In this document: positions 1-12,199 of the stretch, in pieces
How the letters are laid out: every line of letters begins with the position of its first letter
Position numbering within the stretch: position 1 is the first letter of the stretch
Assembly (NCBI GenBank): GCA_958510875.1
Contig: OY294067.1
Span: forward strand, 53,890,039-53,954,038
Direction: 5' to 3'
Source of the DNA: Endomychus coccineus
Taxonomy: Eukaryota; Arthropoda; Insecta; Coleoptera; Endomychidae
Length of the DNA stretch: 64,000 bases
Notes under the pieces: model-generated
Databases searched by the model: none
What the model was told of the DNA's origin: nothing
What the model saw: the letters and a program-made list of their open reading frames with translations, nothing else
Made by a program: the position numbers and the translations under genes

Positions 1-320
1 TTCAACGTAATATCACTTTCCTCCTCACAGAAAATACACTTTGTCGGTGGACTCATTGTTTTGTGAAGGAGATTCAAAGCAAACACATAAAACTTGTTGT
101 TTGTTATAACGAACACGCGGTAGAAAAAACGTGGCGGCAGTTTCTTCATATGCATCAACGGTCCAGCTCGAATAACATCTGCCAGTGCGTCTATGCATCT
201 AATGCGCACGCGCGAGACAAACAGATGTCCGCTTCTCAGCTACTACACCAGAATCGAGCTCTAGCGGAGTAGCATGCACCGCCGCGCATGCGTAGCGCGC
301 TGGATTGCAGATGTTGCCAC
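1..320. other. GC/CpG-rich segment
   Basis: About the first 320 bases, mainly 100-310, are far richer in CpG than the AT-rich DNA that follows, with runs of alternating C and G around 205-300. I recognise no protein in any frame. It could be a promoter or 5' exon of a gene outside the window, or the edge of a repeat. The short + strand ORF at 63-272 resembles no family I know and is probably chance. From 320 to 890 I see only one small inverted repeat. Confidence 0.3.
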
Positions 321-520
321 GCGGTATTAGAAATTTAATGGAATTACATATTCTGATCAAATTCCCCACTGAAAACGTCTGTTCTGCATTTTTTCACGAT
401 GTAAAAAGTGTTTGCTTTGATAAAAAAAAAAAATTATCCAGGCGAAGATAACTTTTTTATCTCATTTTCCTCGACAACTTGAATTATCCGTAAGACGAAT
501 TTTCCCCCCAGAAAATGCCT

Positions 521-575
521 GTTCTTGGTAGATTCTTATCTCTTTATATATTTTTAACAAGATTCTACCAAGAAC
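521..575. repeat. Short inverted repeat
   Basis: A 12-bp perfect stem, GTTCTTGGTAGA at 521-532 and its complement at 564-575, surrounds a 31-base AT-rich loop. Weaker complementarity continues outward. No function is evident; it may be the core of an old foldback element. Confidence 0.45.
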
Positions 576-899
576 GGACAGGCCAAGATGAAAAAAATAC
601 GAAGAAATTCTTGACAGACTGAAAATGATTTTTAAGGCAAAGGACACGCCAACTAATTTTTTTTCAGGGGACTTTTATTTCTGGAATGTGACAATCTATC
701 GATATAAATTGTCAACAGACGGGCGAAGATAATTGGCTATTTTGGTAACGGCATCCCGTACTATTGTGTGAGAAAACATTCTCCAAAATGAAGTAGACAA
801 AGAATGTTTACAGATCTAAGTTAACCGAAGAGCATCTTAAATCTCTTTTAATAATTGGTACAAGTAAAATTGGTCCACAACTACAAACTATTGTCAGCG

Positions 900-1195
900 G
901 AAAATCACAATAACATAAATTTCATTAGTATTTAATATGTTACTAACGGACCCGACAGACGTTGTCCTGAACGACGGTTCTGGACTAATTGTGAATTCCG
1001 AGTCCGTCGACCAATGTTTCCCCCTCGTCCACGAAGAGGTGCCACGGCCGGGCTGATTTGTGAATCTAAACAATCCAGGGAGCCACCCAAACGCATACAA
1101 AAAAATTCATTCAAATCGGTCCAGCCGTTTAGGAGGAGTTCAATTACATACACACGTACAGCAGAATTATATATATGTTACTGTGAATGTTCGAA
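900..1195 (+). repeat. Dispersed arthropod repeat, RTE-like 3' tail
   Basis: The stretch ends with the phrase around 1108-1180 (TTCAAATCGGTCCAGCC, GTTTAGGAGGAGTTC, then a run of ATAT). This resembles 3' tails of RTE-type non-LTR retroelements widespread in arthropods. That assignment is from memory of the motif, not from a search. No reverse transcriptase is present here. Overlapping small ORFs on both strands look like chance readings of the repeat. Confidence 0.4.
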
Positions 1196-1199
1196 GCGG

Positions 1200-2038
1200 A
1201 GTGTATCTTAAGATACACTGGTGTATGTTAACAACCACCAAGCTAGCTGGTGATTGTTTGTTATTTATTCTGTTCTTTATATTTTCGGTCATTCACCAGT
1301 GAATGTTATCATACACCACGACGACTTGGTTAATCTTCATTCTCTTCATGATGAGTTAAATTATGATGATTTAGCATAGATATCTGCAAAACAGAAGTTT
1401 GGGTCTGATTTAAAATGAACTCACAAACCTATTAAATTGATAATTCTGATTATTATGTCTATTTTGACATTTGTCATTGCATAAATCTAATACATAATTT
1501 AGAATATGAATAACATCTATATAACTTTGTAGAACTGAAATTTCTTAATACTATCTTATATCTATAACTTATTCTTAGCTTATTTTACTAGTTAGCTATC
1601 TTCAGTCTTTGAATTACTTTAATTATGATTTTCCTCTTTCGTATCACTGTACGTTTATCTACTTTCACTGTTTTTTCTTTACACTTCCTATAAACTATTT
1701 TACATTTTGGTTTCTGTTATTATACAATGTTTAATATCTTATTCTACTTATATATTTAATTTTAAATAATGTTTTTAATTCCATATTATATACTTTTTAA
1801 ACTTTTCTATTTTTACTGTTCCGGTAAATTCAAATTCTACCATTTTATTTTATACAGGGAATTAAATCATAACAATATATACAACCAGAAAAACATTGTT
1901 ATCATTATGGTTCGATGAAATACGATACTATAATTCTATTTGACAATCTGAAACGGGCCCAAAAATTTCAAATCTGTGTGACCAACAGTCAATAGGCTTA
2001 ATGAATAGGCTTAATGGTTTTATTTTACGGAAAGTACA
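1200..2038. other. AT-rich spacer, nothing recognised
   Basis: AT-rich DNA with no open frame of interest on either strand and no repeat that I could pair within the window. Confidence 0.5.
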
Positions 2039-2509
2039 TAAGTGAAAAGTATGGCGTATAGTAACCATTTTGAAATAATGAAATAGGCTAGCTTATGCAT
2101 CCCACAAAATAACCGCCAGAATGTATTATGTAATTGCCTAAAAAGTTCAAGAAAATTTGACATTATTACATTAAAAAGAAAAATTATTTGTAGGGAAAAA
2201 TGCATATTAAGGCTCAAAACTCCACCTATGGATAGTTTGCGATGTATAGTGTATGTTTCTTATTACGCCAGAAAGCTAGACCCACCACCACCTTCTTCAC
2301 CCCTCATCGAAAATATGCATTATTTCGTCACCCATTTTTCCCGATTGAATAAGTGTAAAACTTTAAAATTTTCTCGAATATTTTAGGCAATTACATAAAA
2401 CTGATCGGGGCTACCTTTATGTCGTTTGTTTTTTGAAATTTGGGATGCATAAGCTAACATATTTTATTATTTTAAAGTCGTCGTTACCATACGCCGCACT
2501 TTTCACTTA
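2039..2509. repeat. Imperfect foldback repeat
   Basis: Two imperfect inverted arms, about 2039-2165 and 2365-2509, pair over phrases such as AAGTGAAAAGT, GGCGTAT, TAGCTTATGCATCCCA and ATGTAATTGCCTAAAA. The centre carries unrelated sequence. There is no coding capacity, so it is probably a non-autonomous foldback transposon remnant. I could not define termini or a target duplication. Confidence 0.6.
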
Positions 2510-2514
2510 AAAAA

Positions 2515-3505
2515 AATCAAATATGCTTGTTCGAAAATTTGTGGAGTATGGACATTCTTATGCACTTTATGATAATAGATCATGATTTCATAACGCCAGA
2601 AGGTTACCACACCATTCAATTTTACATATATCTCAAGAACGTCCGGCGGAACCAATATACATTTTTTTTGATACTCGTCAAAGAGCTCGAAATGACTTGT
2701 GCTATACGCCAAATAATTAGTAACCAGAAGCAGATTTACATCCATACACTGTCTCTTGAACTATCAACATTATCGCTGATCTACTGAGTATGTTGACCAC
2801 GTTGAAGCAGTTCTAACGAAATAGCACAAATAGTGCATCTGTATTGAATTTTAATTTGAACAATGCGATATTATTACAGATAGCCAATTCATCATAGCAC
2901 CGATTAGTCAATATGTGGTTGACCTCCAGTTCTATCTAGTAAATGCAGTTTCAGATGAATTCTATCTATTCACCCGTTGAAGTTTCTAGCAATTTGAACC
3001 GAACTGTCGTGTATTGGATTACTTGAAGGACATGCTATTGCTAAATTGCACTGTATCTTGTTTAAAACTTTTTCTACATAAAGTAGAATCCAACTTCATC
3101 AAATTCAACAATTTCACATCATTTTTCTTGTAGTGAAAATAAGATCTGTTGGTTAAATAGTTCCCTATTCATAAATCGAATTGAGTTACCTGTTACTTTG
3201 TGATATTATATTTTAGAAAAATTAAATACAATTGACACTACGTTTAATCAAAAATAAATCATTATAAAATTGAATATACCCTAAATACAAAAATATTTAG
3301 TAACATAAATACTTATTTCGGCAATTAAGTTGCCATCTTCAATAAATATGGAACAACCTTGACATTTATTTTACTATTGGTTGTACAACCGAAATTTATA
3401 ATGAATTCTTCAAATACAAAATAAAGAGGTTGTTGAAACGTTACATCTGTTTGTAGTTGTTTTTCATTTGTTTAAAATGGAGTAACCTGAAGTACGCTAA
3501 ATATG
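2515..3505. other. AT-rich spacer, nothing recognised
   Basis: Small overlapping ORFs at 2503-2787 occur on both strands and look random. No protein family or paired repeat was recognised. Confidence 0.45.
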
Positions 3506-3507
3506 CA

Positions 3508-3560
3508 GGGTGTCCCGAAAAGATTGGTCATAAATTTGATCAAAATATTTAGGGATGAAA
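3508..3560 (+). repeat. Solo transposon terminus CAGGGTGTCCC
   Basis: The sequence CAGGGTGTCCCGAAAAG begins at 3508. It matches the terminal motif of the DD41D element at 6004-8376 for its first 11 bases and then diverges. No matching inverted end was found nearby. It may be the outer end of the decayed element whose transposase relic lies at about 4830-5290, but that link is inference. Confidence 0.4.
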
Positions 3561-4829
3561 ATAAGCTAACTTACCTATATGCAAAAGTATATCCAAAAAA
3601 ATCGGTTGTCTGTAAAGTCGGTTTACTGACGATAGTTGAACGTGACAACGTCATAAAAAAATACTGATGGAATGGTTTCATTTTTCAAAAGAAAATTTTA
3701 ATTTTATTTGTTTGATAGATATTTTGTATGGATATAGAGAAGGAGGTAAATGGAAATCACAATTGAATTGATCAAGTTACATTTATTTGTACGCATAAAT
3801 ACAATTATGTCAATTTACCTTTTAAAAAGCCCGCCTCAATGTGTTTGATATAGGAGAAAATTGTTCCCTTTGACGGCTGGCTGGTCCTACCTGTCATTTC
3901 AGATACGTTGTTATGATATGTAGAAGATTTAACATTTATGTTTTAATTTTTTGAAATCATAGCTACGCTCGATAATTATTTCAATCGAATAGTAAAGCAA
4001 TTGATTTTTTACACATCGTGAAACAGTTCTGTTAACTTATTGTTATAGTTTTGTCAATTATAGCATAACCTACAATCGCTGCACTAGCGGACCGATGCTA
4101 TTTATTTTAATGATGAAAGCACGAATATTCGACAATATATCACTGAACATATATTTAATATCGAAAGAATCATTACCTTCATCGTCGCAATTATCGTTGC
4201 TATGAACAATTGACTGACAACACATTCACTTTAAATGTATTATTGTATAGCAGCTGTCCACGCGCATCGCAAGTAGGAGAGCTCGCTTGCACTTCAAGCC
4301 TTAAATGGAACGCCTCAGAGCGCGGTAACGCACAGCCGGTCAGAGCGAGGTAACGGCAAATGAGTCATGTTTCCTCGTGTGTGCAGCCGGCTCAATCGAA
4401 ATATAAGACGTTGTCACGTCGAAAAGTTACGGAGTGTTAAAGTTAAAAATTATAACAGATTTTTTTTATGTTGCTGTGAAACGGTTCAACATTTATTTAT
4501 GAAAATTTATGTGGGATGTTAGTATACTATAAATTCAGCGGTATTGAAATGTTTCCGCTTTTTATAGGTTTATAGGTCACCACCCCTTTGAACCCCTCAC
4601 TTTTTTTTAGTATCAAATTTAATTAGAAACGGAACGCCATTGGAATCAAACATTTTGAAACTTTTTTGTTTCTCACATTTGTGAAATCCTTAGAATACAG
4701 ACACCTTTTAAATGTCAAATTAAAAATATTCAACGTAAATCCTACATTTTCACAAATATCAAAAACAAGGTTATTATTAAACTACAACTAATAACATAAA
4801 ATTTACAATAATTCAATTCAAAAACCTCC

Positions 4830-5290
4830 CCCTTCCTGTATACATGTTCTACATCGTTTTCAACAATGAAAACTGCATATTTTTGAAAAATTTAAATGTT
4901 TTTGCCGAAATTCCTTAGCAGCTTGCAGAATTCGGTTCCTTAATTGTTCTTCAATGGTGAGAATAATCTTGTTCTTTCATATATTCGCAAAAACAAAAAT
5001 CTATTGAGTAAAGATCTAAGTCACGCGGTGGCCATTCAATTGGCGCATCGGGCGATCTTCCTATCCAACGTGCTGATTATTTACGAACTTATTAAATATT
5101 AAATAACTTTCAATCCAACATTCGAAAAATCAAATCACCACCGTCGGTCGATTTTCGTAGGTAGCTATTGTCAATTACTTTTAAACAATAACGCAAATTG
5201 ATGCCAAGGTCTTGGTTCCATTGGTCATTATTTAGATTATTCAACTATAGTTTAATTCTGGTGCTCACAAAACAATGGTACCCACCCAAC
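4830..5290 (-). pseudogene. Decayed DD41D-type transposase relic
   Basis: Reading the minus strand near 5085-4990 gives RWIGR, PIEWPPR and LYSIDFCFCEYMKEQ. This is the region around the third catalytic Asp of Tc1/mariner-superfamily transposases, usually RWIGxxGPIEWPPRSPD followed by PLDFFLWG. The frame breaks repeatedly, the SPD motif reads RDLD, and no start or complete DDE triad survives. It is related to, but clearly older than, the element at 6004-8376. Nothing else is recognised from 3560 to 4830 apart from a GC-richer patch at 4255-4400. Confidence 0.55.
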
Positions 5291-5299
5291 CAGTTGCAA

Positions 5300-6000
5300 A
5301 TTACAGAACAATTAAGAATTGTGCAACACCTCTTTAATATGCTGTAAGTACTGAACACTATCCATTATATTTTCGTACTACATGCCGAGGATAAAATCAT
5401 GTCAAAACGATAAATGAAGGGAGGGAGGGGAATTTGAGATCGTAGATATAGGTCGAATTTTCTAAGTAATATTAAATATTGTTATTTTGATTTCAAGAAA
5501 TGTTTATTTAAACATTTTTTTTCAATTGAGTCCTATAATGTCGTCGTCACACTCCCACCATTCACTGATGTCATATGAATTTCAGTAAATTGAAAAGCTT
5601 TAATATAGACCTTCAAGAAAATAAGGGATAGAATAAGCTCGTTCTTTTCGCTTCATAAGTTTTATTCAATTTATTTCATATAAAAAATATTAAGAACTTC
5701 CAAAGCAAAGGAGGTATATTCGGAACGGTAAGCTACGTTTGCTTCAATATTTTTCAAAAATTAAAATAAACATAAATTATAAAATAAAACTTAACAATGA
5801 ACAACATAACAACAAATTATAGAAGATCGTAAATAGATATATTATGAGATTTATGTACATTGAAATAAAAACCAATTTGATACAGGGGTATTGCATCATT
5901 ACAGTTGGCAGGTCGGAACAAGTTTTGAATCTCATGACTTATGGTCATCATGTCCTCTTCAAAAATTCAAAGCTTCAAAATACTACTACTACTAGATAAT
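5300..6000. other. Spacer, nothing recognised
   Basis: AT-rich sequence without a recognisable gene or paired repeat. Confidence 0.4.
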
Positions 6001-6003
6001 GTA

Positions 6004-6344
6004 CAGGGTGTCCCATTTTGGGTACTTTTGCGGGGTATCTCCTTTATTTTTAAAGATAGAGAGTTGCGGTTTTCGCGACACTGTGCTACTTTTTCGTAAA
6101 ACTCAAGATGCCGTCAACAGAATTTTCATAGCCCATTTAGTTTTTAAGATACAGGGCATTTCTGAAAATGTTGCATTTTGTGACCCCCCTCGTATCTCCG
6201 TTATCCTTCAACTTATCGAAAAGGTAAAATCACATTCTAATAGATTTTTTTCCGTAGAATGCAGTGGTGTAGATAACTTTTGTTACATATTCACTGTTTT
6301 TGAGTTATAGAGTAAACTTATGTTTTTTTAAATGGAACACCCTG
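6004..6344 (+). repeat. 341-bp module inside left TIR
   Basis: The outer part of the left inverted repeat is itself bounded by CAGGGTGTCCCAT at 6004 and the inverted form ATGGAACACCCTG ending at 6344, followed by TA. It therefore resembles a complete MITE embedded in the transposon arm. Confidence 0.7.
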
Positions 6345-6658
6345 TATATTTATAGACTATAAAATTTGTCTTTTTTTTTCCTTTTCAAAAATATATGATA
6401 GTATAAACTTTTTTTCAGAAACACGCAAATAATTGACAATTTTCAGAAATTAAATACATATTTTAATAGTAGGCTATGGATAACAATAATAAACAAGTGC
6501 AACTTACATATTACTAACAAATAATTGGATACCTTGTATATAGGTATCTATTAAAAACAATTCCCATAGATCTTTTTTCTAACAGTAAGTTTGTAACAAC
6601 AGTTTTGTGGCGTAAAGTGACAATATAACAAAAACACAAAAACATTTATTAAAAAAAA

Positions 6659-7785
6659 TTAAATGTGATGTTCAAATTGACCACCATTTTCTCTAATGCA
6701 AAATTGGCACATCTTCGAGATTCTTTGAATAGCGTTCAAAAGAACCATTGTTCTCATTCGCAGATTTCGAAAAGCTAAATGAATTGCCTCTCGAAGTTCT
6801 GCAATGCCGTCATATCGAGTTTTATATACTTCATTTTGTATATAGCCCCATAAAAAAAAATCTAAAATTGAGAGATCTGGTGATCGTGGAAGCCATCTAA
6901 CAGGTCCGTTGGTACCTATCCATCTTTGAGGGAAGTTATTATTTAGAAAGGCCCTTAAGAGCCTAGAGTTATGACTTGGGGCACCATCTTGCTGTAGGTA
7001 AACATCATTATACTGGGCTAATGGAATGTTTTCGAGCAGTTCTGGAATAACTTCCTCAAGAATTTCTAGGTATTTACGTGCTGTAAGACCTCCTTCAAAA
7101 ATCCTATAAACTATATGTCTACCCAAAATAAAACATGAAACCCCAACTCCAAAGCGTCCTTGTTGTGCCCTTTCAAACATTAAATGCAGATATTCACTAC
7201 GCCAGTTCCTGGTATTGTGACGATTGAAAATGCCAGCACTTGAAATAAAGCATTCGTCTGACCAGATAACAAGTCTGCCAAATGAATCGTTAGCATCGAT
7301 TTGTTGCAAATACCACTGGCAAAACAGTGCCCGGCGCTCGGCATCGCCAGGATGCAAATGTTGTAGTATATTAAATTTGTATGGATGATACTTATATTTC
7401 TTCAAGATCCTCTGAGCGTTAGTTTTTGGCACACCAATTTCCTTCTCAATTTTTCTACATGAGGACGAAGGTGTTGCTTCTATATATCCTGAAGTATCTA
7501 TCTCTTTTCTTTCCCTGTTCTCTTTGTTGTATGTTTTAGGGCGCGGGTGAACAAATGATCCGTGCTCAACTAAATTTGCTTTTAAACGGGCAAATATCCC
7601 AAAAAACGGTTGCCTTCTTTCTGGATATCTAACAAGCAAAAATTTAAATGATAATAGAGATTTTCATAGCCATAATAGCTTACTCACCTTTGGAAGTATA
7701 ATTCCGAAGCTTCTTCAGAATTTTCATTACTCTGTATAAAACATACCATCATATCATATTTCTCATAATTTTCGTAAACTGCCAT
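6659..7785 (-). CDS. DD41D-type transposase, two exons
   Basis: This is the DDE transposase of the element at 6004-8376; it would bind the inverted repeats and catalyse cut-and-paste at TA sites. Exon 1 is 7785-7688 and starts MAVYENYEKY. A 59-bp GT-AG intron (7687-7629) restores the frame into ELYFQRYPERRQPF. Exon 2 is 7628-6659 and ends EHHI, giving 355 residues, typical for the family. A helix-turn-helix-like N-terminal region (SSSCRKIEKEIGVPKTNAQR) precedes the catalytic Asp residues in IWSDECF, LQQDGAPSH and SILDFFLWG. I count 41 residues between the second and third Asp, hence DD41D (known rosa-type elements share this spacing). The intron is my inference from splice sites and from the intronless paralogue near 46951-47953. 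A start inside the intron would give a shorter 326-aa protein lacking the conserved N-terminus. Confidence 0.85.
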
Positions 7786-8035
7786 TATTCGGAAAAATTG
7801 ATAAATATCTATTGAATAATGATACCAAAAGAACGAAAATAAACAGCTTAAATGCGATAGAGATTTGACGTTTATTTCTGTTTCTTGTCATAAACAATAT
7901 CAATGGCCTACTATTAAAATATGTATTTAATTTCTGAAAATTGTCAAATATTTGCGTGTTTCTGAAAAAATTTTTATACTATCATATATTTTTGAAAAGG
8001 TAAAAAAAAGACAAATTTTATAGTCTATAAATATA

Positions 8036-8376
8036 CAGGGTGTTCCATTTAAAAAAACATAAGTTTGCTTTATAACTCAAAAACAGTAAATATGTAACAA
8101 AAGTTATCTACGCCACTGCATTCTACGGGAAAAAAACTATTAGAATGTTATTTTACCTTCTCGATAAGTTGAAGGATAACGGAGATACGAGGGGGGTCAC
8201 AAAATGCAACATTTTCAGAAATGCCCTGTATCTTAAAAACTAAAAGGGCTATGAAAATTCTGTTGACGGCATCTTGAGTTTTACGAAAAAGTAGCACAGT
8301 GTCGCGAAAACCGCAACTCTCTATCTTTAAAAATAAAGGAAATAACCCGCAAAAGTACCTAAAATGGGACACCCTG
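8036..8376 (-). repeat. 341-bp module inside right TIR
   Basis: This is the inverted partner of 6004-6344, bounded by CAGGGTGTTCCAT at 8036 and ATGGGACACCCTG at 8376, with TA on both sides. Both modules are exactly 341 bp. The ORF at 8148-8468 is only a reading through this repeat. Confidence 0.7.
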
Positions 8377-8636
8377 TACTCCCCAATATTTGGAAATCTT
8401 TTCTCCAGAATTCTCTTCCACACATGGTTATATAAGAAATCGTTCATCAATCTTAGAACCTGGTCCAAACTGACCTAAAGATGTCACAAGCAAACGAGTT
8501 CCTACGATGCGGCATCCATCCGTACAGCAAGATTGTTTAGACTTCAGAGCAAGTGAGACAATTTGCCGTTTTTCTAACAAAAAAGATCACAAAAGTATTT
8601 CTGGCGAGGAAATATACTGAGCTCGTTTAAACGTAA

Positions 8637-9614
8637 TAGTGGAGTCAATCTACGGGAAAATGAGGCGAGGTTCGTAAAAATTTGATAGAGGTTGGGTAGG
8701 TGGAAAAAGTTGTTTCTTGTGATAAGAGTAATGATATTCCAGAATTTCTACAAGAAATATTTGGTGCAACCATCCCAAAAATCCCAAAAACTGGTTTCTG
8801 GGCCTTTTTTAGGTCAGTTTTGAAGTTTTAATTTTTTTCAACCCCTTAGACTTCTGACTAAGGTTTGGGAGTTGGACCTTTTATTGTTCATGTTCAAGGA
8901 AGTTTTGTTTCAAATTTGGAGTGTTTGCGATCATTACTTCCTCTAGAATAGATATATTTATACGTTTTTCGGGGTAAAAATTAGAATTGGGCTATTTTGA
9001 TCAAATCTTCACCAAATTAGATGAAATTTGGTGTCAAAGTAGATCATGGTGACCATAATAAGTGACCAAAGATGAAGTTAAAATATCCAATAGTTTTGAT
9101 AAAAATCCAAATTGGGAGATTTGGCCCAAATTTTGAAGATGCCCCCAATTACGGCAAACAAATCGCAGAGTACTCTTTTTGGGCTCAAATTGAAGGTTAT
9201 TTTATATAGTTTGACGTGGTATAACTTGTTTTATAAGATCAGCCCATTTCTTGGCCATTTACGGCATATATATATATATGGGCGCGCAGATTTTTTTACT
9301 ACACGTATTAATTATTATAGAATATATAGGTATATACAACATCACCAGCGCTTTTTCTAACATGGACAATAAAAGGGTCCAACTCCCAAACCTTAGTCAG
9401 AAGTCTAAGGGGTTGAAAAAAATTAAAACTTCAAAACTGACCTAAAAAAAGGCCCAGAAACCAGTTTTTGGGATATTTGGGATGGTTGCACCAAATATTT
9501 CTTGTAGAAATTCTGGAATATTATTACTCTTATCACAAGAAACAACTTTTTCCACCTCCCCAACCTCAAATCTTTACGAACCTCGCCTCATTTTTCCGTA
9601 GAACGACTCCACTA
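8637..9614. mobile_element. Foldback MITE, TAGTGGAGTC ends
   Basis: The element is 978 bp, with inverted arms of about 260 bp (about 8637-8905 and 9355-9614). The arms begin TAGTGGAGTC and share TGAGGCGAGGTTCGTAAA and CCCTTAGACTTCTGACTA. TAA sits directly outside both ends (8634-8636 and 9615-9617), which suits a 3-bp Harbinger-type duplication. A TA duplication one step further in cannot be excluded. The centre is non-coding and includes a TA run near 9266-9279. No transposase is present. Confidence 0.75.
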
Positions 9615-9617
9615 TAA

Positions 9618-10605
9618 GGTATTCTTCAAAATATAGAAATCGAAAAGCTTCAAGATACAAACCTCACTTTGTCGAACTGAAATTCCCGCGTGAAAATGAA
9701 TAAATATTCTTTTGTGCAGCCTAATTATATTTCATCAGTCAGTATAATCATCAATTGAACTACCTCAAATACAGAATATGTTGTAGTGATGAAGAACAGA
9801 ACGTTCAATGTCGATTAAAAAACCTTGTTCCTACAGCTTTGGTACACATTTCACGGTCACGCATAAAAGAGAATGACGCAAATTACTTTTTCCTTCCCTC
9901 GGGTAATATAAGGATAGTAAGATAGTCGAGCTAAACAAAATTTTTCAGATTTTAGAGGAAATATCAGTTTCAGCCTTTCTGAATCGACTTAGACTATTTT
10001 GAGATGATGTACGTTGAGACGATTGCGCCGTTCCTATTGGTCGTACGGATTTGAAATTGTGCAAAACGCTTAGGTGGTTAAAATAGGAACTGTATTGTTT
10101 TTAGTTTTAGGTAGGTAGTCCTGTTTGAAGTTTTATTTTAACATCCATTTTCAATTTTTAAATTGAATTATGGTATTTTATTGAACCATAATTTTAATAA
10201 ATGTATCTAAATAACATCGGAAAAATGTTAATTAACATGTTGATAAAACTTTTCTGGAAAAAAAATTGTTTTCCTTCTTCTCTTCCCAGTATATTGAGCT
10301 AAAGAAACGAAATTTGGTGAACATTATCTGTCAATAAAACTACACTTTTTGCAATTTTTTCAACCCTGAAGTATTTTTGTGAGGAGTTGAAATAATCAAC
10401 CCCCAAAACATTTTTTTAGGAGAAACTTTTTCCTTTCAAAAAACATAAAAAGTCACATTCATTTAGTAACTTTTTGATCTCTCCAAGTTTTTAGAAAAAG
10501 TTAAGGATTTACGAGAAAAAAACATAAATGTATTGCAAAGAATTTTCAAAAAGATGAGCTGTTCACTCGAGGGTATTTTGCCGTAAGATCTAGTGGCCTG
10601 TTTTT
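9618..10605. other. Spacer, nothing recognised
   Basis: No gene or paired repeat was found. The 71-aa minus ORF at 10463-10678 partly overlaps the PLE fragment and is a shadow. Confidence 0.4.
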
Positions 10606-10609
10606 TGTA

Positions 10610-11296
10610 ATGGAATCCATAGAAACAATTGAAAGCGGGATTGTGCTTGCTAAACATTATTTTGATTATAACCATCAATTCGATTACAAAAATGTTAATA
10701 TTTTAAATAAAGAAACCAATCATTATAAAAGATCTATCCTTGAGAAGATTCATATAAAACGAGACTCCAAGTCTGTAAATCATAAAACAGACTTTCAATA
10801 ATTAAGTCAAATTAATATTAATTTAATTAATTAAAACCCTTGCAAATTCCTTCATGCTTCTATAATGTTGGAAGTATATTTTAGGTAGAATGCTCAAATA
10901 GCAATATTTCTGATAAGGTTTGACAACCTTTTTCTAATACCTCATAAATCTGTAACATCTGGTTCGAAAGTGGATACTTGAGCATTATAGTTTTTGGTTT
11001 CAGTTGTATTCAAACGTTGATCGAAATGACTTCGTATTATATACTTAAAACATTAATGTATTACAATTTCGATTAGTCGTGTTTCTGTTCGTTTCGGAGA
11101 CGTGGGCATTTTTAATTGAAATTGGTGCGCTTTGTGCTGATACAGTTAGTTTTAACATATCCCGTTTTAGACATTGATACATACGTCTTCTGTAAGACCG
11201 AAACGTACGTAAAGACAAAAATAATAAAGCATACACGTTGGTGTGACGTATTTCCCGAAAATTTTTATATAATTCATACTCGGGTCAAGAATCATT
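10610..11296 (+). pseudogene. Penelope-like element 3' fragment
   Basis: From about 10645 the translation (LAKHYFDYNHQFDYKNVNIL, then YKRSILEKIHIKR) matches the C-terminus of the intact PLE protein at 49601-52009, including the end of its GIY-YIG domain. The coding part stops near 10798. A PLTR-like tail follows to GGGTCAAGAAT near 11296. The hammerhead region near 11189-11220 has lost the CTGATGA core and stem II but keeps GACCGAAACGTACGTAAAGAC. The fragment is 5'-truncated and diverged from the intact copy. Confidence 0.85.
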
Positions 11297-11570
11297 ATTA
11301 ATTAACGATAGTGAGGTAACTTGAAAAAATAAAAATAACCCTTGCAAGAGGGAGTAATAAGATTTTTTACTTTTTTTGTTTGTTTGAATTGATTCAATAT
11401 TATGTCTATTGTTTTCCTCTTACTTCACTATTCTGAATGGTTTCCAATCAGCTAAAGATTCCTACACCTTGTTAAATTAGTTATTGTTATTTAATTCCCC
11501 AATATATTCCGTAAATTGTTTATACTGTCTGCCCCCATAATTCGATCCCATGGTTAGAACGCGCCTTTGT

Positions 11571-12180
11571 TAAGGTAAAGTTTATTTAGTAACGTTACAA
11601 ACTTATAGTTCTAGACAGCTGTTCTGCTCTTCTGATAGAACTCTGACCGATCTAAACTAGAGATTCTTATCTGGCAAAAGCCAACATGATATGAGTATAT
11701 TCATATATTCATTTATTTCTAATTCTCTGACATAAAGTTTATTATTAATGATCGTTTTGAATGTTTTCCTAGTAGCCAGAAGCGCTTGTTGAATTTTATT
11801 CCAAAGTGATTCCGTATGGTAAGTATGTATATTCTCCATGTGAGTCCTTTGTCTAAGACCCAGGTATTTAACGGATCTTAACTCTGTTTCCGGTAAGATT
11901 TGCTCATTTAGTGTTACTGGATGATTTCGATTCATTACTTTTTATTCTCCTTATTCGTGACTAGTTATAATTTCGATGTAGGTGGTCCTCTGCCACTACA
12001 TTTGTGTGGGTTACCATTATTGCGTTATCGTTGGCAAATGAGGCTATACTTGTGTTTCTATTCATCAGATCAACCGTGAACAGTAAATGAAGTGTGGGTC
12101 CCAGCACACGCCCTGTGGTACATCTGATTTAACTTGAAGGAGACAACGCAGTAACTTCGTTTTCGAAGGCTTGGTTTGTG
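11571..12180 (-). pseudogene. LINE reverse transcriptase relic (Jockey-type) with PLE-like flank
   Basis: The minus strand from about 12130 to 11940 reads SDVPQG, a broken SVLGP-like motif, then pieces of SIASFANDNAIMVTHTN, the fingers/palm region around the YADD motif. An open stretch at 11935-11657 follows with ELRSVKYLGL, the thumb motif of non-LTR reverse transcriptases. Several frameshifts and stops interrupt it. At its left edge, 11586-11710 shares phrases with 55485-55640: TAACGTTACAAACTT, ACAGCTGTT, CTCTTCT and TATTCATATATTCATTT. There the second hammerhead type occurs intact; here it is inverted and degenerate. Confidence 0.65.
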
Positions 12181-12199
12181 ATCTTAACTAATTTATGAA

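Larger units (their letters stand above)
6004..8376 (-). mobile_element. DD41D-type Tc1/mariner-superfamily transposon, apparently complete
   Basis: The element is 2,373 bp, bounded by CAGGGTGTCCCATTTT and its inverted copy, with a TA dinucleotide outside each end (6002-6003 and 8377-8378). That is the target duplication expected for this superfamily. Very long inverted repeats run to about 6475 on the left and from about 7903 on the right. The transposase lies between them on the minus strand. The arms remain highly similar and the transposase frame is open, so the copy looks young and may be autonomous. Confidence 0.85.

Noticed and set aside
8148..8468. 106-aa minus ORF and its + strand counterpart at 5999-6310
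   Set aside because: Both are readings through the two inverted-repeat modules of the DD41D element; the sequence is a terminal repeat, not a gene.
11189..11220. Hammerhead in the 3' PLE fragment
   Set aside because: The CTGATGA core and most of helix II are deleted.
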